Source of the DNA: an uncultured Flavobacteriales bacterium
Lineage (GTDB): Bacteria > Bacteroidota > Bacteroidia > Flavobacteriales_D > Crocinitomicaceae
Reading direction: 5' to 3'
DNA: 64,000 nt
Assembly (NCBI GenBank): GCA_913020765.1
Contig: CAJWAO010000001.1
Span: forward strand, 1-64,000
Shown here: piece by piece, positions 59,681-64,000 of the stretch
Position numbering within the stretch: position 1 is the stretch's first letter
How the letters are laid out: every line of letters begins with the position of its first letter
Translations under genes and position numbers: made by a program
The notes under the pieces: model-generated
What the model saw: the letters and a program-made list of their open reading frames with translations, nothing else
What the model was told of the DNA's origin: nothing
The model's database searches: none

Positions 59681-60540
59681 ATCTAAAAGAACTCATACGT
59701 TCTGTGCGCAGGATTCAGTTCAAGACGCAAAATTTGACCCATCAAAATAGGTTGGGCGAGGTTTCGAGTTCTTTCAAAGGCTTTGGAATGAGTTTCAGCG
59801 AGGTACGTGAATATCAATTTGGTGATGAAACTAGATTCATAGATTGGAACGTGACGGCACGATACAATAGACCTCACGTGAAGGTTTTTGAGGAGGAAAG
59901 AGAGCAAGTCAACTTACTTTTGATTGATGTCTCAAAATCTATGGATTTCGGTGGTGCAAAACGAACAAAAAAGCAATTAATTGTTGAGCTTTATGCAACC
60001 ATTGCATTTTCATGCGCATTAAACAAAGATAAGGTCGGCGTGCTATTTTTTTCTGATAAAGTAGAACGTTATTTTGAGCCAAAAGCAGGGATAAAGAATA
60101 TTTGGATGATCGCCATGCAACTCATTGATTGGAAACAGGAGTCAAATGATTCTGACCTGCAAGAACCTCTTCGATTTATTCGTACTCTGAAGCTGAAGCG
60201 CTTTAGACTCTTTGTATTGAGTGATTTTCATTTTGATCGAAATACCCTTCAAAAAGAGGCATTAATTAAAACAAAAGGAAAAAATAGAGTTTATGTTTTA
60301 AATGTGCGCGACAGAATTGAGTCTAAAATACCTTTAAAGGGGTTTTATCAGTTGATTCATGCCGAATCTGGTTTAAGGACATGGCATAATGGATTTTCCA
60401 AGAGGAGTAGGGATAGATTACTACAGTTTGAGCATGACTCACGTCAATATTGGAAAAATGAGTGTCGAAAAAATAAAATTCATTATATGGAGCTCACAGG
60501 GGATGTAGATGTATTTAAAAAGTTAAATGGATTGATGTAA
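59677..60540 (+). CDS. DUF58 domain protein (VWA-like)
   Basis: 287 residues from a GTG that overlaps the moxR stop. VREYQFGDETRFIDWNVTARYNRPHVKVFEEEREQ (about 48-82) is the DUF58 signature, followed by LLIDVSKSMDFGG, a MIDAS-type DxSxS. Cytoplasmic or membrane-associated partner of MoxR ATPases in Bat operons. The next gene begins with a 1-nt overlap (TAATG). Confidence 0.93.
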   Translation: MNLKELIRSVRRIQFKTQNLTHQNRLGEVSSSFKGFGMSFSEVREYQFGDETRFIDWNVTARYNRPHVKVFEEEREQVNLLLIDVSKSMDFGGAKRTKKQLIVELYATIAFSCALNKDKVGVLFFSDKVERYFEPKAGIKNIWMIAMQLIDWKQESNDSDLQEPLRFIRTLKLKRFRLFVLSDFHFDRNTLQKEALIKTKGKNRVYVLNVRDRIESKIPLKGFYQLIHAESGLRTWHNGFSKRSRDRLLQFEHDSRQYWKNECRKNKIHYMELTGDVDVFKKLNGLM

Positions 60541-61487
60541 TGAAAGTCTGGCCCTTCATATTATTTTTAGCTTTATCTTATTCATACTCTTGTCAGGATT
60601 TTGTAAAGGTCGATATATCTGATAAACAACCTAGAGTTGGCGATTTATTTTCAATTACTTGCACTTTAAAAAATCAAAACTTCCCTCGAGAGGAAGTAGA
60701 TTCCCTTACTTACTATCCTGCAAAATTTTTGTCCTCAGATTCAAGTAAGCACCAAACAGCTTATAAGGGAATCGAGATAATTGAAGCAAAAGATTCGAAC
60801 TACATATCTGAAGGGGATAGCATAAGCCAAAGAATTTATTCTGTTATTGCATGGGATTCGTGTGAGCTCGTATTAGAGGGGTTTGAATATTTAATAGGGG
60901 GCAAAACAATTAAATCAGAAAAGGTTTACCTAAAGGTATCACTTTATGAAATTGTTGAGGGTATAGAACTTTATGACATTAAAGAATTATTCTCAAATTG
61001 GAAATCTAGAACAAACGGTTCGAAGGTTAAGTTTTGGATTTTTATAGGTGTAATTATTGTTATGGTATTAGGCGCTACTATCGCCTTCTTAAAACGATAT
61101 TTTACAAGAAAGATTGAGCGTGACCATAAATTACCGTTGGATGAACGGGTTCTATTGGAAATCGACCGATTATATGCTGAGGAGTTATGGCTTCATGATA
61201 AACTTCAAGAGCATTTTGTACGTTTTTCTTACCTCTTGCGAAGCTATTTAACAGAACGATTTGAGTTGTCATTTTTAGATAAGACTACTTTTCAATCGAA
61301 AACATTGCTCAAAAAAATAGATTTACCTGAATCCTTACGAATCAAAATAGTAGAATTACTTACCTCATCTGATTATATCAAATTTGCTGATTCAAGCATG
61401 TCCAACGAACGTATTGCACTTTTAAAAATTGCTGTAACCAATATCATAGAAGAAACCACCCCTAAAAATGATCAAGAGCATGATTGA
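60540..61487 (+). CDS. Membrane protein of the Bat operon, function unknown
   Basis: 315 residues. Signal peptide about 1-18 (possibly a lipoprotein-like LSYSYSC), a periplasmic beta-rich domain about 20-140, a single helix about 165-185 (FWIFIGVIIVMVLGATIAF) and a cytoplasmic alpha-helical domain of about 125 residues (FVRFSYLLRSYLTERFELSFLDKTTFQ...). Layout and place (between DUF58 and batA) agree with a small BatD/DUF4381-like protein, but I cannot name the family surely. Overlaps batA by 20 nt. Confidence 0.78.
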   Translation: MKVWPFILFLALSYSYSCQDFVKVDISDKQPRVGDLFSITCTLKNQNFPREEVDSLTYYPAKFLSSDSSKHQTAYKGIEIIEAKDSNYISEGDSISQRIYSVIAWDSCELVLEGFEYLIGGKTIKSEKVYLKVSLYEIVEGIELYDIKELFSNWKSRTNGSKVKFWIFIGVIIVMVLGATIAFLKRYFTRKIERDHKLPLDERVLLEIDRLYAEELWLHDKLQEHFVRFSYLLRSYLTERFELSFLDKTTFQSKTLLKKIDLPESLRIKIVELLTSSDYIKFADSSMSNERIALLKIAVTNIIEETTPKNDQEHD

Positions 61488-62505
61488 ATTTATACGTTTT
61501 ACGGGGTATGACTTTTTAGCTCCGAACTGGCTTTATTTACTTTGCTTTGTTCCTATTCTTCTCTTTATTTTTTTTCGAAAGGAAAAATCTAGAAGTTTTG
61601 GGGTAAGATTTACTTATGTATCGGATTTGCAGAGAGAACTTAATTCTTTGCCGGTTGATTTACTTCGGCGAATCGTTTTGGCGCTAAAAATTTTCTTCTT
61701 TATTCTGTTAGTGATGGCTTTAGCACACCCATTTACCTGGGAAAAGCAAAAGGAAAATGCGGAACTAGATGGTGTTGGAATTGATATTCTTTTTGTTCTT
61801 GATGTATCTGAATCAATGCAGGCAATGGATTTAAAACCAAATAGATTGAGCTCGGCAAAGATGGTAATTGAACAATTTGTGAATAAAAGAAAGGGTGATC
61901 GAATTGGGTTAGTGAGTTATGCCGGCGAAGCCTACTCCCTTTGTCCAAGAACAGTTGACCATACATTGCTTCTTACACAACTCAAAGCGGCAAATGGATC
62001 AGAAATGCTACCAGGTACGGCGATAGGAGTTGGATTAGGTACTGCGGTAGCACAGCTGAAGGGAGATACAACGGAGTCTAAGGCAATTGTCTTACTGACT
62101 GATGGTACAAATAATAGAGGAAATTTAAATCCAGTCGACGCAGCTTTACTTGCAAAGAGTGAGAGAATCAGGGTATATTCTATTGGGGTGGGAACCGATG
62201 GATATGCTCCCATGCCAGACCCTTCTTTATTTGGTTTAGGTTATTTCAATGCTCCTGTTGAAATTGATGAAGAGGTTCTTAAGGAAATATCTGATGTTAC
62301 GGGTGGAAAATATTTCAGAGCGACTGACGCTCAATCGTTAAAGAAAATTTTACTTGAGATTGATAAAATTGAGAAAAAAAGAATAAAGGACCGACCGGAT
62401 ATTCAGGCAGGAATTCCTGGACCTAAAAATCTTTTGATTCTTATTTTAATCATTGGGTCATCTCTTTTCTTTGTTGACTTTTATTTATTCAAGGATCATG
62501 AGTAA
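61468..62505 (+). CDS. batA: BatA, VWA-domain membrane protein
   Basis: 345 residues. Two N-terminal helices (about 18-36 and 70-90), then a periplasmic VWA domain with the MIDAS motif D112-V-S114-E-S116, the threonine loop GTAIGVGLG and LLTDGTNNRGN, and a C-terminal helix (about 322-340). In Bacteroides the Bat proteins promote oxygen tolerance. It overlaps batB by 8 nt and the preceding gene by 20 nt, indicating strong translational coupling. An alternative ATG at 61480 would shorten it by four residues. Confidence 0.94.
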   Translation: MIKSMIEFIRFTGYDFLAPNWLYLLCFVPILLFIFFRKEKSRSFGVRFTYVSDLQRELNSLPVDLLRRIVLALKIFFFILLVMALAHPFTWEKQKENAELDGVGIDILFVLDVSESMQAMDLKPNRLSSAKMVIEQFVNKRKGDRIGLVSYAGEAYSLCPRTVDHTLLLTQLKAANGSEMLPGTAIGVGLGTAVAQLKGDTTESKAIVLLTDGTNNRGNLNPVDAALLAKSERIRVYSIGVGTDGYAPMPDPSLFGLGYFNAPVEIDEEVLKEISDVTGGKYFRATDAQSLKKILLEIDKIEKKRIKDRPDIQAGIPGPKNLLILILIIGSSLFFVDFYLFKDHE

Positions 62506-63586
62506 GCAGAGGCAGACATATCTTTTCACGTTAACCGTAGGCCTTATTATTGACGCTTTTTTGTCAATTATTTTGATCCTGGTGCTTCAGTATTATAAGG
62601 CAAAGGGGCTTCAATTTCAGTATACAGATGTCTTTTACTTGTGTATCCTGTTTATCCCTGCTTACTTCTATTTTTATAAAGAGCACCAACGAATATTCCT
62701 GAGGTCGACAGTATCTTACACTTTCGGGAGTCCGGATCATCCAAAACGACACATCATGAAGTTTTTGGCTTTAAAGTTTTGTTTATTAGGTGTTATTTTT
62801 GCGGTTTCAGATCCAGTTTTTGGTGAGGAGGAGAGGGCAATCCCAATACAGAAAGGAGATGTCATGGTATGTCTAGATCTTTCAAGATCTATGGATGTCA
62901 ATGACATAAACAATACAAGTAGACTAGAGGCAGGCAGGAACCTTCTTAAATCGATGGTTAATAAATTATCAGGTCAAAGAATCGGCTTGTGTGTTTTTGC
63001 TCAAAATGCTGTCATTCAACTTCCTTTGACACGTGACTATGCGCAGTTTAAGCTAATGCTCTCTGAGGCAAATACAAATCATTTCAGCAATCAAGGGACG
63101 AATATTGGCGCCGCGTTGGTGAAGGCCATGGCTTCGTTTGAAAAAAAGAAAGCAGCAAATACCGTTTTATTAATTACGGATGGAGAGGACCATGAGGCGT
63201 CTCTCTCTTCCATTGTTGACTCACTAATTGTGTCAAATACTAAACTTCTTTCTATCGCTGTTGGAACAGAGACTGGCGGTCCAGTTTTACGTTCGGATAA
63301 AAAGTCAATGCGCCTCGATGCCAACGGCAACATTATACTTTCTAAAGTAGATTTAGCATTGGTAAAAAACCTAGCGAAGGCAACGAAAGGCCTTTGGCTT
63401 CACATTACGGAAACCTTTCCCAATCCCGATGCAATATTAACAGAAATTAACCTTGCTTCAAAGGGATATTCACGAGATTTGAAGTTCAAAGTTGAGCAGA
63501 GGTTATTCCACATACCGCTGATGTTGGCTTTACTTTCTTTTTTTATTTATGTCCTGATTCCATTTAGAATTAATAGAAAATGGTGA
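62498..63586 (+). CDS. batB: BatB, VWA-domain membrane protein
   Basis: 362 residues from the ATG at 62498, inside the batA end. Helices near residues 8-30, 45-60 and 90-105, then a VWA domain with MIDAS D127-L-S129-R-S131, the loop GTNIGAALVKAM and LLITDGEDHEAS, and a C-terminal helix (about 337-355). The first 30 residues form an additional helix not expected in the smaller forms. Overlaps batC by 7 nt. Confidence 0.94.
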   Translation: MSKQRQTYLFTLTVGLIIDAFLSIILILVLQYYKAKGLQFQYTDVFYLCILFIPAYFYFYKEHQRIFLRSTVSYTFGSPDHPKRHIMKFLALKFCLLGVIFAVSDPVFGEEERAIPIQKGDVMVCLDLSRSMDVNDINNTSRLEAGRNLLKSMVNKLSGQRIGLCVFAQNAVIQLPLTRDYAQFKLMLSEANTNHFSNQGTNIGAALVKAMASFEKKKAANTVLLITDGEDHEASLSSIVDSLIVSNTKLLSIAVGTETGGPVLRSDKKSMRLDANGNIILSKVDLALVKNLAKATKGLWLHITETFPNPDAILTEINLASKGYSRDLKFKVEQRLFHIPLMLALLSFFIYVLIPFRINRKW

Positions 63587-64000
63587 GAAACTTTATATTT
63601 TTTTTCTTCTGTCTCTTATTCGGAAATGCTATATCGCAAGTTTATTCCTTCAGAGATTCAGCCTCAAACGGTCAAGCGTTATATAAAATTAAGGAATATC
63701 AAAGTGCTTTATCGAGTTATGAGCAAGCAAGGGAGTTACAGAAAAATGTCAAGATGTCTGCAGCTGAAAAAGCTAAATTAGACATCGAGTTGGGGCAAGC
63801 CGCTTTCAGATTGAAGGATTTCGAAAAAGCATCAGCGTATTTTCAAAATGCCTGTCAGCAAGAATCTGATCCTATTAAACGTTCAGCTTTGTTTCGAAAT
63901 ATGGGAAATACTGCGATGCAGCAAAAAAATATTGATCAAGCGATTGAGTATTACAAGGAAGGAATTAAACTCAATCATAAGGATGCTGAGCTAAAGTATA
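63580..64000 (+). CDS. batC: BatC, TPR protein (3' end beyond the window)
   Basis: 140 codons are visible from the ATG at 63580. Signal peptide about 1-20 (FIFFFFCLLFGNAISQ), then tetratricopeptide repeats: GQALYKIKEYQSALSSYEQARELQK, ELGQAAFRLKDFEKASAYFQNACQQ and RNMGNTAMQQKNIDQAIEYYKEGIKLN. It probably sits in the periplasm with BatA/BatB. The gene continues past the end of the window; batD and batE are expected next. Confidence 0.9.
   Translation, partial: MVRNFIFFFFCLLFGNAISQVYSFRDSASNGQALYKIKEYQSALSSYEQARELQKNVKMSAAEKAKLDIELGQAAFRLKDFEKASAYFQNACQQESDPIKRSALFRNMGNTAMQQKNIDQAIEYYKEGIKLNHKDAELKY

Noticed and set aside
1..64000. CRISPR arrays, insertion sequences, prophage, toxin-antitoxin or defence islands
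   Set aside because: No direct-repeat arrays, transposases, integrases, or recognisable defence genes on either strand; gene content is core metabolism and translation throughout.

Overview
The window looks like chromosomal DNA of a marine or halotolerant member of the Bacteroidota, most likely near the flavobacterial lineages. The signs are a Na+-translocating NADH:quinone reductase operon together with an NhaD antiporter, a type IX secretion (T9SS) cargo protease and a PorU2/PorV-like pair, a large TonB-dependent receptor, Bat aerotolerance genes, and repeated promoter elements of the Bacteroidota type (-7 TAnnTTTG, often with a TTTG about 19 nt upstream). AT content is high and Shine-Dalgarno sequences are scarce. 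I saw no insertion sequences, prophage, CRISPR array or rRNA. Nearly all of the window is core genome.

Layout: 1-5709 (minus) is nqrA-F, with nqrF cut by the window start. 5986-8719 holds apaG and a glycosyltransferase / ECF sigma / rsmG operon. 8795-11001 is tgt followed by an LptF/G-type permease. 11167-13314 is a secreted subtilisin with SprB-like repeats. 13315-13639 is the only non-coding stretch above 300 nt, followed by a small membrane ORF. 13836-16588 (minus) is pyrR-pyrB-STAS-rnz. 16617-22200 (minus) reads gdh-nhaD-exbB-exbD-tonB-folC. anmK and an acyl-CoA dehydrogenase diverge at about 23400. 24605-30750 (minus) is a tightly packed photoprotection operon: ECF sigma, crtI, crtB, idi, a PTPS-like pterin enzyme, a flavin reductase-like protein, photolyase and a Bcp peroxiredoxin. 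Next come threonine dehydrogenase (minus) and hmgA-hppD for tyrosine breakdown (plus).

34301-38671 (minus) carries translation genes: rplM-rpsI, rpsB-tsf, pyrH-frr. 38774-43054 (minus) holds enoyl-CoA hydratase, a coiled-coil membrane protein, and pssA-purS-aldehyde dehydrogenase. 43173-49429 (plus) is the PorV-like/PorU2 pair. Then follow a PP2C phosphatase and an LpxD-like acyltransferase (minus), L31 (plus), Sua5 (minus), a LuxR-type response regulator (plus), a TonB-dependent receptor (minus), tRNA-His (plus), flavodoxin, a hydrolase and a zinc-ribbon protein (minus). 58640-64000 (plus) is moxR-DUF58-hypothetical-batA-batB-batC, cut by the window end.

Functional links: Na+-NQR builds a sodium gradient that NhaD and TonB/ExbBD-type systems live alongside; the carotenoid operon joins pigment synthesis to DNA photorepair and peroxide removal; the subtilisin is a cargo for the secretion machinery to which the PorU2/PorV-like pair belongs. 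The most interesting points are the photoprotection operon with its operator-like inverted repeats, the PorV-like/PorU2 overlapping pair, an apparently leaderless pyrR, a 17-bp palindrome made of two abutting divergent -7 elements, the long duplicated tail of ribosomal protein S2, and a mismatched acceptor stem in tRNA-His. I did not find a system that I could call wholly undescribed.
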